A stretch of DNA of 64,000 nt from Flaccisagitta enflata (taxonomy: Eukaryota; Chaetognatha; Sagittoidea; Aphragmophora): NCBI GenBank assembly GCA_965153355.1, contig OZ231127.1:28644001-28708000 (forward strand). Reading direction: 5' to 3'. Below the pieces are notes generated by a model, which had not been told where the DNA came from, searched no databases, and was given only the letters and a program-made list of their open reading frames with translations. Position numbers and translations under genes: made by a program. Of the stretch, positions 20,690-33,300 are shown one piece after another (positions within the stretch are counted from its first letter, which is position 1; every line of letters begins with the position of its first letter).

Positions 20690-21345
20690 AGCGTCAGATG
20701 GTCAGCGGTACCCGTTGCCCCTATGTGAGTGTATGTGGGTGTGTGGTGGTAAGAGGGGCAGCGGCCCCGAAGGGGCCAATGACCTATGATGTTTTTATTT
20801 GAGCTTCAACGCAGGAATTAGGGCCTGGAGGCTGAGATTTGGGCCTCGAGACCAGAATTTGGGCCTTGAGACCAGGATTTGGGCCTCGAGGCTGGGATTT
20901 GAGCCTCGAGGCTGGGATTTGAACCTCGAGGACTGGGATTTGAGCCTGGGGACTGGGATTTGAGCCTGGGGACTGGGGTTTGAGCCTGGGGACTGGGGTT
21001 TGAGCCTTGAAGCTGGGGTTTGAGCCTTGAAGCTGGGGTTTGAGCCTTGAAGCTGGGGTTTGAGCCTTGAAGCTGGGGTTTGAGCCTTGAGGCTGAGATT
21101 TGAGCCTTGAGGCTGAGATTTGAGCCTCCAGGCTGGGATTTGAGCCTCCAGGCTGGAATTTGAGCCTCCAGGCTGGGATTTGAGCCTCCAGGCTGGGATT
21201 TGGACCTCAAGACTAGGATTTGGGCCTCAAGACTAGGATTTGGGCCTCGAGGGGGGGGGCGGAGGAGAAGAAGAAGAAGGAGGAGAAAATCTCCCATATG
21301 TGTGAGAGCATAGGTCATCGGCCCCTTCGGGGCCGCTGCCCAAAA
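20690..21345. mobile_element. GC-rich inverted-repeat element with internal minisatellite
   Basis: The left part reads GGTCAGCGGTACCCGTTGCC and GGGGCAGCGGCCCCGAAGGG-GCC then ATGACCTATG; the right end is the inverse (CATAGGTCATCGGCCCCTTC-GGGGCCGCTGCCC). Between them lies a minisatellite. The element sits in intron 2 of the 839-aa gene. The same termini occur at 34915, 36411, 37120, 48060-48890 and 49485-50040. Confidence 0.75.
20818..21250. repeat. Minisatellite, ~20-21-bp GATTTGAGCCTTGAGGCTGG-type unit
   Basis: About 20 units, with subtypes in blocks (CTTGAAGCTG, CTCCAGGCTG, CTGGGGACTG), showing local unit-by-unit expansion. The ~166-codon open frame across it on the minus strand is a by-product of the 21-bp period. 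Confidence 0.92.
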
Positions 21346-21668
21346 GGGCCTTCTGTCCGTCCGCAGGTCTAACTTGCAATCCTAAAGAAGGGTGAAAAGG
21401 CGTTTTCTTTGACCCCGCTCGAACATTACTGAATCTACAAGCACGTAAAGAAAGGAAGTTTATGTTATTCTTCTGACATGAGGTTGTTCTGCAAAAGAGA
21501 GTAAAGGATATCAACTAATAAATTGGTTGTACGATGAAGTTACATATCTATTAGGTCCAGATTATTCTGATTTCGGAGCGATTGAAAGCGCTGCTCTTTT
21601 GTTCACCGATGCGGCAACGACCAGGAAAAGGTCAAGTCTACGTTAAGCAAACAGAATAACACTAACTC

Positions 21669-21802
21669 TTTTTAGGTGCGACTAAGCACCTCTATAACTG
21701 GCTGTGTCCGTTGGTTGGTCGGTTGGTTGGTTGGTCGGTTGGGTAACGCCATTCGTTCGACGATCCACACGTCGCACCTTATTGGCCTACTTGGCCTTGT
21801 TT
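21669..21802 (+). repeat. Interspersed repeat, GTGCGAC-headed family (copy 2)
   Basis: TTTTTAGGTGCGACTAAGCA start, GGTTGGTTGGTCGG run, then CGTTCGACGATCCACACGTC and GGCCTTGTTT end. Matches 2253-2369 in order and spacing. Confidence 0.8.
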
Positions 21803-22532
21803 GTCGTTCAACGTCATTGAAATTTTATATTTCATATGTTTTGCCAGACTCTTTCAAAATTTGAGAAAGACAGATGAGTAGCCTGTAGAGGGGGTCAAAT
21901 TGGTAGTCAGGGGTCGAATGGGCCACCCGATTTTTTTTCGGAAAGCGCTGAAGAAAATATTGACGATCACGATGTAATTAAAAAGAGGGTTTAGAATAGC
22001 AGGTCTAGTTTTCGATGAAAACAGAAATTTTACGATTGATCTGTTTTACCCCAGGTGACGTGACCCCCTATCCCTAGGGAAGTAGAGGTAAGTAATGGAG
22101 AAGGGTTAAGGGAAACAGAGAAATTGGTAGAATGAATAGACAAAGAGAATGGATATGTAAATCCGGAAAGTATATGAACATGACAAGACTGAGTGACTGA
22201 GTAAATGAAAGACCCATAAAATTACGTGACGTGACCCCCCATCCCTAGGCAAGAAAAAGTACGACAGACAGGAATCCGGATTAATCCATCCCGCAGCGTA
22301 AAGGCAACGATTTGTGGTCACTTACTAGAAGACTATATGAAGGTAGAGAAAGGGTTGGAAAGTCGGAAGGTCAGTGGGCAGGTAACGCGAATCTTTGCAT
22401 GCGAGATTACCCGAAATAGTGATTTACTGACCCTGCCCAAGCATAATTACTAGCCCCCTTCAATGTCTCTGCCCACTAGCAACGCGTCCTCTGCCCGCCC
22501 ACAAGCGACTGCGTACATCTAGAAGCAAGCAC
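21803..22532 (-). other. Intron 2 remainder of the 839-aa gene
   Basis: No exon supported. Contains a short duplicated phrase TGACGTGACCCCC-ATCCCTAGG at about 22054-22079 and 22226-22249. Confidence 0.4.
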
Positions 22533-23158
22533 CTGCTTATCGTCTTTAACGTCCTTTGAATTCGCTTCATGACGATGCTCCAATCGCATAGCATCTGGTC
22601 CCCGATTACCGTCAACATCCTCCCTGTCTGGCTGCGGAAAAGGAGGTGTATTCAGATCTCGAAGAGAACAGGTCGGAGTCAGCAGCTGCACACCGGACGT
22701 GATTCGCGAAGAAGACAGCGACGAAGGGTTGGTGAAGGAGGAGAAAGCGGAAGAGGAAGATGAGGACGAGGGAGATGAGGAGGAAAGAGAAGAAGACGCC
22801 TCAGAATGATGTGATGTCGTTGAGGGTTCGCCCAACGTTGTATCCGGAGCGAAAAGACTCAAATCGTCTTGACGAGAGGCGGAAGGAGAAGGCGAACAAC
22901 AGGGCGACTTGGCGACAGTGGTTGCAGCGCTCGAGCCGCTGCTTGCGTCGGTGCTACTACTGCACTCATTGTCGGCGGTATTTTCAACTACCGCAATACC
23001 TGGCACAGCGTTTTCTCTAGCACTCAAATCCTGACCGACGTCGTTGGTAGCCAGGTATCCCTGGTCGAGCGAGTTCAGGACGGTAATATCGAATACATCC
23101 AACAGCGACTGCAAAGTTTCCAGTTCGCCACCGCTTAGGCCCGAGAGGAGAGAACTTT
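22533..23158 (-). CDS. Unrecognised 839-aa protein, exon 2
   Basis: 626 bases, acceptor TTCTAACAG, donor CAG|GTGCTT. Encodes residues ~101-309: SSLLSGLSGGELETLQSLLD, then VFDITVLNSLDQGYL, then a long Ser-rich run (about 22720-22800) and a polar tail with HRHEANSKDVKDDKQ. Phase 1 in (restores Glu with exon 1), phase 0 out. Low-complexity serine tracts are typical of regulatory proteins. Confidence 0.75.
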
Positions 23159-23205
23159 CTGTTAGAAGAATACCGTTACGAGTAGAGTAAGAAAACGCGC
23201 GTTGC

Positions 23206-23403
23206 TAATTGCGAAAACGCAACTCCATAAGAAGCTTTGTCCGTCCGTCCGTCGGTCTGTCCATCGGTCGGAGTTGAAAAGCGGAAAAACAAAAGTTTTT
23301 GATGCTTTTTTGGGTATATACGTTTGTGGGGGGGCATGGGGGTGGAGGAGGGTTAAACGCCCCTGCCCACTCGTCTGCAACGATATTGTGACCCCGCGTA
23401 GTT
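23206..23403 (+). repeat. Hairpin-headed repeat, type 2
   Basis: TAATTGCGAAAACGCAACTC start, then GTCCGTCCGTCGGTCTGTCC, AAGCGGAAAAAC, a G-rich stretch, CCCCTGCCCACTCGTCTGCA and GATATTGTGACCCCGCG end. In intron 1 of the 839-aa gene. Confidence 0.8.
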
Positions 23404-23493
23404 AATGCTTTTAGTGTTACAGATTCTAGAAGCAAGCAAGACGAGAAAATCGTTCTGACCCCTAATAACGGGCTCGCTTCTCAGTACAAATAC

Positions 23494-23794
23494 CTTGATC
23501 AAGCGGTCCAAAGGCGTAATCAGATCCATAATCATGCTCGTTAGAAGATTGAAAGGTTGAGGAAAAGGCGGCGGAAGCGGTGACACCATCGACCGAAGAA
23601 GGATCGAAGTTGGCGATGACGCTCGAGTTAAGGTCCAAGGACGAAAGACTCGCGTTCTGAGCGCCACCTTCGAGCAGCGTACCAAAGCGTTGCTGCCAAG
23701 GAGTGGAGGCCGCCGAGGGATGACGGTTCGAAGGTCGGGCGGTGACGGAGGTTTCGCAGGCATGTGACACCACGCGCCCAGGATCTTCATCCAT
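23494..23794 (-). CDS. Unrecognised 839-aa protein, exon 1 (start)
   Basis: ATG at 23792-23794 in context GTCCACGATGG. Encodes MDEDPGRVVSHACETSVTAR, then PSNRHPSAASTPWQQRFGTL and so on to GSDYAFGPLDQ plus one base; donor G|GTATTT. No signal peptide or domain recognised. The seven exons (301+626+292+998+147+52+104 bases) sum to 2520 bases with every junction in phase and a single stop, which is the main support for the gene. The first 700 residues look disordered; the conserved-looking part is the last ~130. It is transcribed towards the zinc-finger gene. Confidence 0.75.
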
Positions 23795-24760
23795 CGTGGA
23801 CGGAAAGCAAGTTGGGTATCAATCTAACTTCACTAGTATCAAACAGTTCTCATGAACATGTCGTTTCAAAATTAAATTTCTATCACAGTGCCTTTTTAGA
23901 GCATTTGTAGCCTTTATGACTTTGTTTTCGCCACATTCCTGAAATCTTTAAGCAAGAGTAAATTCATTTGGACGTACCAAAAGCTAGAGGCGATTTGAAT
24001 GAAGCTAAATAGTTAATAACGGTAAAATACAATAATGACAAAATACCTTTGAAACAACATAGCTAAATGAATTACCTCACTAGGTATCGAATATAGGGCA
24101 GTCGAAAAATCACGATTATGGGAATATTTTTGGGAATGAAGCCTAGTGTGCCTAATCGCTAAACAAGTACCTAAACATGTGGGGCCGAATCAGTTATAGT
24201 CGTACCACAATGGTCTTTTACCGTGGGATTGAAGGAGTCTTAGAAAACAGAAAATTTCGTCTAGATTTTTGATCTAAGCGACAATTAGATTTCATAGCAT
24301 CGGATAAGAATGCTTGCTATTTGCCAAACGTGTACTGTGATGCGTTGGATTCTAAGAATTGCCGACATATCTAACTTGCTGACTTGCGTTGCCAGTATCA
24401 TTTTGACTAGAATGGCTCATGAGTTCGTCATCTTAATCCTTCATTCTCAGAGACGTTCTCACCGCTTCCATTTCAAAATCAAATTTTTTTTTTTTTTTTG
24501 GATGCGTCACCGAATCATCCCCGACGCCCAGAAATACCCTATCTGGGTCATTCCAAATAAAACTTTAGATGGCCATTCAAAAAAAAACCAACTGACTGTG
24601 CTTGATCTAACAATCTTGTTTAACCAAAAAATACAAGATCTGAGGACCGATGGATAAACAGGCTAAATTCGTGATATCAGTTTTTTTTTCAAGCAAACCA
24701 AAACGGGTCGAGGGCAACAAAAGCACTGGAGGGGAACGCGAATAACGCCCTTATCCAATT
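23795..24760. other. Intergenic, nothing recognised
   Basis: Between the start of the 839-aa gene and the first foldback element. It should hold the promoter of the minus-strand gene, but I see no motif I would defend. A poly-T tract at 24484-24501 separates otherwise unremarkable sequence. Confidence 0.3.
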
Positions 24761-24764
24761 GTTG

Positions 24765-25371
24765 TACAGTGGGGTTCGTGGAATAACAGCATTAACTGGA
24801 GGAAGGTATTTATGTGTTTTAATTTCATTTGCCAAACTTGATATTTGAAATATAAGTTGTTCAATCAATGTTTTTGTCCCCAAGTTTTTTGGTTGCTATG
24901 GAAACCAAAATTATTTTTTTGAACATTTATAACTACTAGAATATCATTATTTTGACAAATATTATCAGGGAACATTGCTCAGAATCAAATTTGCTACAAC
25001 TTTCCTAAAGTATGTTCTGTAAGAATATTGCTGGCTTGGCCATTGCTAGGGAGCATCATTTAGCGGTTGCTAGGTGTGATGGCCCCTGGCAACGGCCAAA
25101 CGAGCAATATTCTCACAGAACATACTGTGGGAAAGTTTTAGCAAATTCAATTTTGAGCAATGTTCCCTAATGATTTATGTCAAAATATTGATATTCTAGT
25201 AATTACAATTTTTTGAAAAAATAATTTTGGTTTCCACAATTTCATTCATCGTCCTCACTTTACTCAGAGGACTGAAAATGCATTATGAATGAGCTTTTTA
25301 ATCCCCGCGGTTTTCGCTGCCTAACTTAAATACCTTCCTCCAGTTTAGGCCGTTATTCCACGAACCCCACT
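24765..25371. mobile_element. Foldback element, CAGTGGGGTTCGTGG termini
   Basis: The left end CAGTGGGGTTCGTGGAATAA is mirrored at 25352-25371. The arms continue inwards almost to the centre (AACATTGCTC/GAGCAATGTT, CAATATTCTCACAGAACATA and its inverse), so the 607-bp element is one long palindrome centred near 25067. The flank is TA on the left and CA on the right, consistent with a Tc1/mariner-type TA target that has since mutated. Confidence 0.8.
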
Positions 25372-25716
25372 GCAAGAAGACCACTAACGTGGTGAATTTC
25401 GAACCACATGAGCATGTACATTTTACAAAAACATGAAATTATTAAACATGGAAAGCCTCGAGTGTCATACCAACAATGCAAAGTGGCAATTTGTGCTCAA
25501 CAATCAAAAGAAGAACAATAGAATTTGAAATAGTTTTAGTCGAAGATATTCTTATCAATGAATATTTAGAAATAAAACAATTCTGTCAACTTGACACTGT
25601 CAAGACATTATCCCCGGAACCCAACTCAAAAATTTACAGAACAAAATTATGCAAAGAGCAGGCCACGCCATCCAACACTGTTCTATAGAAACAGTTCATC
25701 TATGATTAGTAGTATT

Positions 25717-26379
25717 AAAAATCTCAGGATCATGTCAAAATTCTGGGATTTTACCGTCCATCCCACATCAGACCAATTTTGACCCCAGGAAACCGAATCC
25801 GCAGTCAAAAATGGTCTCAGGTCAATATATCAATAGGCTACGGCTACATTTATCAGGTCAAAATACTATATTAGGTCAAATTTTCAAAATTGGAAATATG
25901 TCAACTATATCAGGTCAAATTTTTAAAACAGGAAATTTGTCAATCTGATTGCAGATTTAAAATTCTTGCAAAAAACTATCAAAAAGAAACTTTTTTTTTT
26001 TAAATTTTGAGTGGAACGTAGTAAAAATTAGCGTCAAACATCAAAATTAAAGTAAAGTTGCTTTTTTGTTTAAATTTGACCTCATTTTGATTTATAGTGT
26101 ATTTTGACTACGTTCTAATCAAAATTTTGCAAAAAGAAAGACTCTTTCTTCACTCAGTTTTTTGCGACGATTTTGAATATGCAATCAGATAGACAAATTT
26201 TCAATTTTGAAAATTAGACCTTATATAGTATTTTAGCCTGAGAAATGTAGCCGTAGCCTACCGAAATAATGACCTAAGACCATTTTTGACTGCAGATTCG
26301 GATTCCTGGGGTCAAAATTTGTCTAGCATGTCATGGATGGTAAAATCCCAGAATTTTGACATGATCCTGAGATTTTTTA
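25717..26379. mobile_element. Foldback element, AAAAATCTCAGGATCATG termini
   Basis: AAAAATCTCAGGATCATGTC at 25717 is mirrored at 26359-26378. The arms share TTCTGGGATTTTACC, TTTTGACCCCAGGAA, GGCTACGGCTACATTT and several GGTCAAAAT words, giving ~200-300-bp arms. Confidence 0.8.
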
Positions 26380-26501
26380 TTGGTAGTATGCAATGGACAG
26401 GCGAGTTTTTCATTTATTGACAAGATAAACCTGTAGTAACATTTTTTCCATTGTCAAATCCATTCACTAAGAAAAAAATGATGCAAGCCATACTAATAAG
26501 T

Positions 26502-26688
26502 AACAAAGCTGGATACACGGCTACCCTAGTCGCGTGCGGGTGGGCAGGGGCAGTGATTGAGAAGGTCACTGGAGCATTTGGACAGGAGCAGTGAGCTAAA
26601 AAACGCCGAAAAAGTAAAATGGGGACCGACCGACCGACGGACGGACGGACAAAGCGGGATGTAGAGTCCCGTAGCACGCGACTAAAAA
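26502..26688 (-). repeat. Hairpin-headed repeat, type 1 (inverse)
   Basis: AACAAAGCTGGATACACGGC on the plus strand, GTCGCGTGCGGGTGGGCAGG, a GACCGACCGACGGACGG run and the terminal GTAGCACGCGACTAAAAAC. Confidence 0.88.
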
Positions 26689-27338
26689 CTTTGATGTGAC
26701 TTTTTTATTAGTTTTTCCCAAAATTGGACATCATTTACGTTTTAGACAGCAGAATAATCATATCGCAATTTTGACGGGGCGAGCACCAAAGGTTGGATGA
26801 CGGACGAAGGTCTCAAATATTCATAGTTGTAGATGATTGTCGAGAGTATTGCAGTAAATTGCCCATCCGTACGGGGGTTCTTACTAACATATAACCTGTG
26901 TATTCCAACCCATCGGTGTTCTTCAGCTGAAAGAGCGAAAGAAAGTAGGAAAACATTTTTTTTTGGACTAAAACATCGAGGCCTAGGAAAAGATCCACAC
27001 CAAGCATCCCGTAATTTCCGAGATCAGTACCAAAAATACGCAATCATGCCCCCTTTCCCAATATAGCAAGCAACGCAGGGTTTTCCACTATCTCCAGTTG
27101 AGATATGTTCACCTGTGTGTGTTAGTTTCCCAAACTGAGAAATGGAGCAACAGTCTTCTACGAATAATGATCGTCAAAAATATAGAAACATGTCCCAATA
27201 CAAAGAGCCAGTTCTCCTCTAACAAGCAGTGAAGTACCCATGGTTTAAGGTCACGTCCTAGAACGCGCACATGATTTGATGATACATAACCCTTTAACAA
27301 GAGAGGTGAGCGAGTCGGAAAGCGCGCAACATACAACC
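26689..27338 (+). other. Upstream region of the repeat-protein gene
   Basis: Should contain the promoter and 5' UTR of the secreted repeat protein. No clear TATA box or initiator that I would defend. A short minus-strand open frame at 26813-27043 has no recognisable domain. Confidence 0.3.
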
Positions 27339-30300
27339 ATGAGAGTTCTTTGTTTCCTCGGCCTCGTGGCTTTGGCCGCTTTGGCCACCGCCGCCCCGGC
27401 TCCCAAGGCCCAACCCACGGAATACATCGGCGTTGCTGACCTCGTCGATGCCGCCAACCACATCAAGGATGTCTTCAACGAAATCAAAGCCAAGATCGAA
27501 TCCGGCGTCATCAAAGGTGAAATAGCAGATTTTCTGCAACATATTAAAGATGTTGTAGAGGCCAAGATCAAAGAGGCCAAGCCCGTGGTGGCTGAAATTT
27601 TGGGCCAAATGAAGGCGGCTGTTCAAGATATGATTGATCAAGTCAAATCTGGCGTTGAACAAATCAAGCCGGTCCTTCAAGAGCTCGCTGAGAAGATCAT
27701 GGCCAAGATTGCTGAGCTCAAAGACAAGATCATTGGTGGGTACAACATTTTCGATGACTTGTTGAATGATGTGTTGAAGCCTGCTCTTGGCAAGGCCATT
27801 GAGAATCTGATCCCCACCATCCAAAAGCACTTGGGAGATCTCATTGGCAAACTTGTCCCCAGTGAATATGTTGAATATTTGGCCATTACTGATGTCATGG
27901 AGATTGCTCAACATATCAAAGATATTTTCAATGAAGTCAAGGCTAAGATTGAATCTGGCGAAGTCAAAGACAACGTTGTTGACTTCCTTAACAAATTGAA
28001 GGCTGCTATTGATGCCAGAATTGAGGCTGCCAAGCCCATTGTCAAAGCCGCCCTTGAGAAGATCAAGGCTGCCATTGAGGATATCAAAGCCAAGGCTGAG
28101 GCTGGAGTTGAACAAGGTAAGGGTCTTCTCGCCCAACTTTTGGAGAAGATCATGGCTAAATTGGCCGAGTTGAAAGACCACCTTGCCGGTTACAACATTT
28201 TTGATGATCTTTTGAATGATGTTCTTAAGCCAGCTTTGAAACATGCCATTGAAAATCTTATCCCAACCATTGGTAAGCATCTTGGAGATCTTGCTGATAA
28301 GCTTAAACCATCTGAATACATGGCCATCAGCGACATCCATGATATTGTCCAAAAAATCAAGGACATTTTCAAAGATGTCAAGGCCAAGATTGAATCTGGA
28401 GAGGTCAAAGGAAACGTTGTTGACTTTTTGAATAAAATCAAAGCAGCTGTTGAAGCAAAGATTGCTGAAGCTAAGCCTATTGTAAAAGCTGCCCTTGAGA
28501 AAGTTAAGGCCGCCATTGATGAATTGATTGCTAAGGCTAAGGCTGATACTGAGGCTGGTATTGAGGCTGGCAAGGGTCTCCTTGGCAAACTTTTGGCTAA
28601 GATTATTGCCAAATTGGCTGAGTTGAAAGATCAAATTCAAGGATACAATATTTTTGATGACCTTCTCAATGATGTTTTGAAGCCTGCCCTTGGAAAGGCC
28701 ATTGAGAATCTGATCCCCACTATCCAAAAGCACTTGGGAGATCTCATTGGCAAGCTTGTACCTGGTGAATTTGTCGAGTATGTTGGTATTGAGGATGTTA
28801 TGGCTGTTGCCCAACATATCAAAGATATTTTCAATAAGTTAAAGGCTGCTATTGAATCAGGAGAAGTTAAGGCCAATGTCATTGATTTTCTTAACAAATT
28901 GAAGGCCATTGTTGATGAAAAGATTGCTGCTGCTACACCTGTTGTAAAGGCTTTCCTTGAAAAGGTTGAAGCCGCTATTGAGGACATTAAGGCCAAGGCT
29001 GCAGCTGGCATTGAATCAGGAAAGGGTCTTCTTGCTGATCTGTGGAAAAAGATCATGGAAAAGTTTGCTGAAGTTACCGATCAAATTTCAGGATTCAACA
29101 TCTTTGATGACCTCCTCAATGATGTCTTGAAACCTGCCCTTGGCAAGGCCATTGAGAATCTGATCCCCACCATCCAAAAGCACTTGGGCGATCTCATTGG
29201 AAAGCTTGTCCCCAGTGAATATGTTGAGTATTTGGCCATTACTGACATCATGGAAGTTGCCCAGCATATCAAGGATATTTTCAATGAAGTCAAGGCTAAG
29301 ATTGAATCTGGTGAGGTCAAGGACAATGTTGTTGACTTCCTTAACAAATTGAAGGCCGCCATTGATGCCAGAATTGAAGCTGCCAAGCCTGTTGTCAAAG
29401 CCGCCTTGGAGAAAGTTAAGGCTGCTGTTGAAGAAATCAAAGCCAAGGCTGAAGCTGGTATTGAACAAGGTAAGGGTCTCCTCGCCCAACTTTTGGAGAA
29501 GATCATGGCTAAATTAGCTGAATTGAAGGACAACTTGGCTGGATACAACATCTTTGATGACCTTTTAAACGATGTCTTAAAACCAGCTTTGAAACATGCC
29601 ATTGAAAATCTTATCCCAACCATTGGTAAGCATCTTGGTAACCTTGTTGATAAGCTTAAACCAGCTGAATACATGGCCATGAGTGACATTCATGAGATTG
29701 TGCAAAAGATCAAGGATATTTTCAACGATGTCAAATCTAAGATTGAATCTGGAGAAGTGAAAGGAAATGTTGTTGACTTTTTGAATAAAATCAAAGCAGC
29801 TGTTGAAGCAAAGATTGCTGAAGCCAAGCCTATTGTAAAAGCTGCGCTTGAGAAGGTTAAGGCTGCCATTGATGAATTGATTGCAAAAGCTAAGGCTGAT
29901 GCTGAGGCTGGTATCGAAGCTGGAAAAGGGCTTCTTGGCAAACTTTTGACCAAGATCATTGCTAAACTGGCTGAGTTGAAAGATCAAATTCAAGGATACA
30001 ATATCTTTGATGACCTTCTTAACGATGTTTTGAAGCCAGCCCTTGGAAAGGCAATTGAAAATCTGATCCCCACTATCCAAAAGCACTTGGGAGATCTTAT
30101 TGGCAAGCTCGTTCCTGGTGAATTTGTTGAATATGCTGGTATTCAAGATATCATGGCAGTTGCTCAAATCATCAAAGACATTTTCAACAAGCTGAAGGCT
30201 GCCATTGAATCTGGAGAAGTTCAGGCTGATGTTACTGATTTTCTCAACAAACTGAAAGCCATTGTTGATGCTAAGATTTCAGCTGCTACTCCTGTTGTAA

Positions 30301-33300
30301 AAGAATTCCTTGAAAAGGTTGAAGCTGCTATTGAGGAAGTCAAAGCCAGTGCTGCTGCAGGTATCGAAACTGGAAAAGGTATTCTTGCTGATCTTTGGAA
30401 GAAGATCATGGAGAAATTTGCTGAGGTCACTAACCAGATCTCTGGATTCAACATCTTTGATGACCTCCTCAATGATGTCTTGAAACCTGCCCTTGGCAAG
30501 GCCATTGAGAATCTGATCCCCACCATCCAAAAGCACTTGGGAGATCTCATTGGCAAACTTGTCCCCAGTGAATATGTTGAATATTTGGCCATTACTGATG
30601 TCATGGAGATTGCTCAACATATCAAAGACATTTTCAATGAGCTCAAGGGAAAGATTGAATCTGGAGAAGTCAAGGATAATGTTGTCGATTTCCTCAACAA
30701 ATTGAAGGCTGTTGTGGATGCCAAAATTGAAGCTGCCAAGCCAGTTGTCAAAGCTGCACTTGAAAAAGTCAAGGCTGCCATTGAGGACATCAAAGCTAAA
30801 GCTGAAGCTGGTGTTGAGCAAGGTAAGGGTCTCCTTGTCCAACTTTTGGAAAAGATCATGGCTAAATTGGCTGAATTGAAAGACAACTTGGCAGGATACA
30901 ACATTTTTGATGACTTGTTGCATGATGTTCTTAAACCAGCCTTGAAACACGCCATTGAAAACCTTATCCCAACCATTAGCAAACATCTTGGTGATCTTAT
31001 TGATAAGCTTAAACCTGCTGAATACATGGCTCTCAGTGACATTATGGAAATTGTCCAAAAGATCAAAGACACTTTCAATGAAGTCAAAGACAAGATTGAA
31101 TCTGGAGAAGTGAAAGACAATGTTGTTGACTTCCTTACTAAGATCAAAGCTGCCATTGATGCTAAAATTGCTGAGGCTAAGCCCATTGTGAAAGCCGCCC
31201 TTGAAAAGGTCAAGGCAGCCATTGATGAATTGATTGCCAAGGCTAAAGCTGATGCTGAGGCTGGTGTTGAAGCTGGAAAAGGTCTTCTTGTTCAACTTTT
31301 GGAAAAAATTATGGCCAAGTTGGCTGAATTGAAAGATAGCGTTGCTGGTTACAACATTTTTGATGACCTCCTCAATGATGTTCTCAAGCCTGCCATCAAA
31401 CATGCCATCGAGAACCTCATCCCTACCATTGGCAAGCATCTTGGAGATCTTGCAGACAAACTCAAGCCTAAGGAATATATTGGCATCACTGAAATCATGG
31501 AGGCTGTCATGGCCTTGAAAGACATCTTTAACCAGGTGAAGGCCAAAATTGAATCTGGAGAGGTCCAAGACAATATCATTGACTTCTTGAACCAGATCAA
31601 GGCCACTGTTGATGCAAAAATTGCTGCTGCCACCCCTGCTGTCAAGGCTATTTTGGAAAAGGTTGATGCTGCTGTCCAAGTTGTTATTGAAAAAGCCAAG
31701 GCAGGAGTTGAATCTGGCAAAGGTCTCTTGGTTGACTTACTGGAAACAATCATTGCTAAGATCAGTGAACTTAAAGATAATATCGCCGGCTACAACATCT
31801 TTGAAGATCTTCTTAATGATGTGCTCAAACCTGCCCTTAAGCATGCCATTGAAAACCTCATCCCCACCATTGGCAAACATCTTGGTGACCTTGCTGACAA
31901 ACTTAAACCAAAAGAATACATCGGCATTGCTGAAATTATGGAAGCTGTCCAAGACTTGAAAGACATCTTTGCTCAAGTTAAAGCCAAGATTGAATCTGGA
32001 GAAGTTAAGGATAACATCATTGATTTCTTGAACAAAATCAAGGCAGCTGTTGATGCTAAGATTGCTGCTGCCACCCCTGCTGTCAAGGCTATCTTGGAGA
32101 AGGTTGATGCTGCTGTCCAAGCTATCATTGCCAAAGCCAAGGCTGGAGTTGAATCTGGCAAAGGTCTTTTGGTTGACTTGCTCGAAACCATCATTGCTAA
32201 AATTGGTGAGCTCAAGGACAACCTTGCTGGTTACAACATCTTTGATGACCTTCTCAATGATGTCCTCAAACCTGCCTGCCCTTAAGCATGCCATTGAAAA
32301 CCTCATCCCCACCATTGGTAAACACCTTGGAGATCTTGCTGACAAGCTCAAACCCAAGGAATACATCTCTTTGGTTGAAATCATGGAAGCTGTCCAAGAC
32401 TTGAAAGACATCTTTGCCCAAGTCAAAGCCAAGATTGAATCTGGAGAAGTTAAGGATAACATCATTGATTTTTTGAACAAAATCAAGGCAGCTGTTGATG
32501 CTAAGATTGCTGCTGCCACCCCTGCTGTCAAGGCTATCTTGGAAAAGGTTGACGCTGCCGTCCAAGCTATCATTGCCAAAGCCAAGGCCGGAGTTGAATC
32601 TGGCAAAGGTCTTTTGGTTGACTTGCTTGAAACCATCATTGCCAAAATTGGTGAGCTCAAGGATAACCTTACTGGATACAACATCTTTGATGATCTTCTC
32701 AATGATGTCCTCAAACCTGCCCTTAAGCATGCCATTGAAAACCTCATCCCCACCATTGGTAAACATCTTGGAGATCTTGCTGACAAGCTCAAACCCAAGG
32801 AATACATCAGCATTTGGCTGAAATTATGGAAGCTGTCCAAGACTTGAAACATCTTGCCCAAGTCAAGGCCAAGATTGAATCTGGAGAAGTTAAGGATAAC
32901 ATCATTGATTTCTTGAACAAAATCAAGGCCGCTGTTGATGCCAAGAGTGCTGCTGCCACCCCTGCTGTCAAGGCTATCTTGGAAAAGGTTGATGCTGCTG
33001 TCCAAGCTATCATTGCAAAAGCCAAGGCTGGAGTTGAATCTGGCAAAAGTCTTTTGGTTGACTTGGCAAACCATCATTGCCAAAATTGGTGAGCTCAAGG
33101 ACAACCTTGCTGGTTACAACATCTTTGATGACCTTCTCAATGATGTCCTCAAACCTGCCCTTAAGCATGCCATTGAAAACCTCATCCCCACCATTGGTAA
33201 ACATCTTGGAGATCTTGCTGACAAGCTCAAGCCTAAGGAATACATCTCTTTGGCTGAAATCATGGAAGCTGTCCAAGACTTGAAAGACATCTTTGCCCAA

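Noticed and set aside
20818-21318. 166-codon open frame (LEAQI/PGSNPS repeats)
   Set aside because: Minisatellite artefact inside a mobile element within an intron.
26813-27043. Minus-strand frame MRIFGTDLGNYGMLGVDLFL as a retroelement protease or polymerase piece
   Set aside because: No catalytic motif and no neighbouring retroelement sequence.
27294-28817. A 507-codon minus-strand open frame, and several others of 80-466 codons up to 33.4 kb, opposite the repeat-protein gene
   Set aside because: They are shadows of the codon bias of the plus-strand repeats (Lys/Glu/Ala/Ile/Leu codons read backwards seldom give stops), recur with the repeat period, and lack a plausible start or domain.
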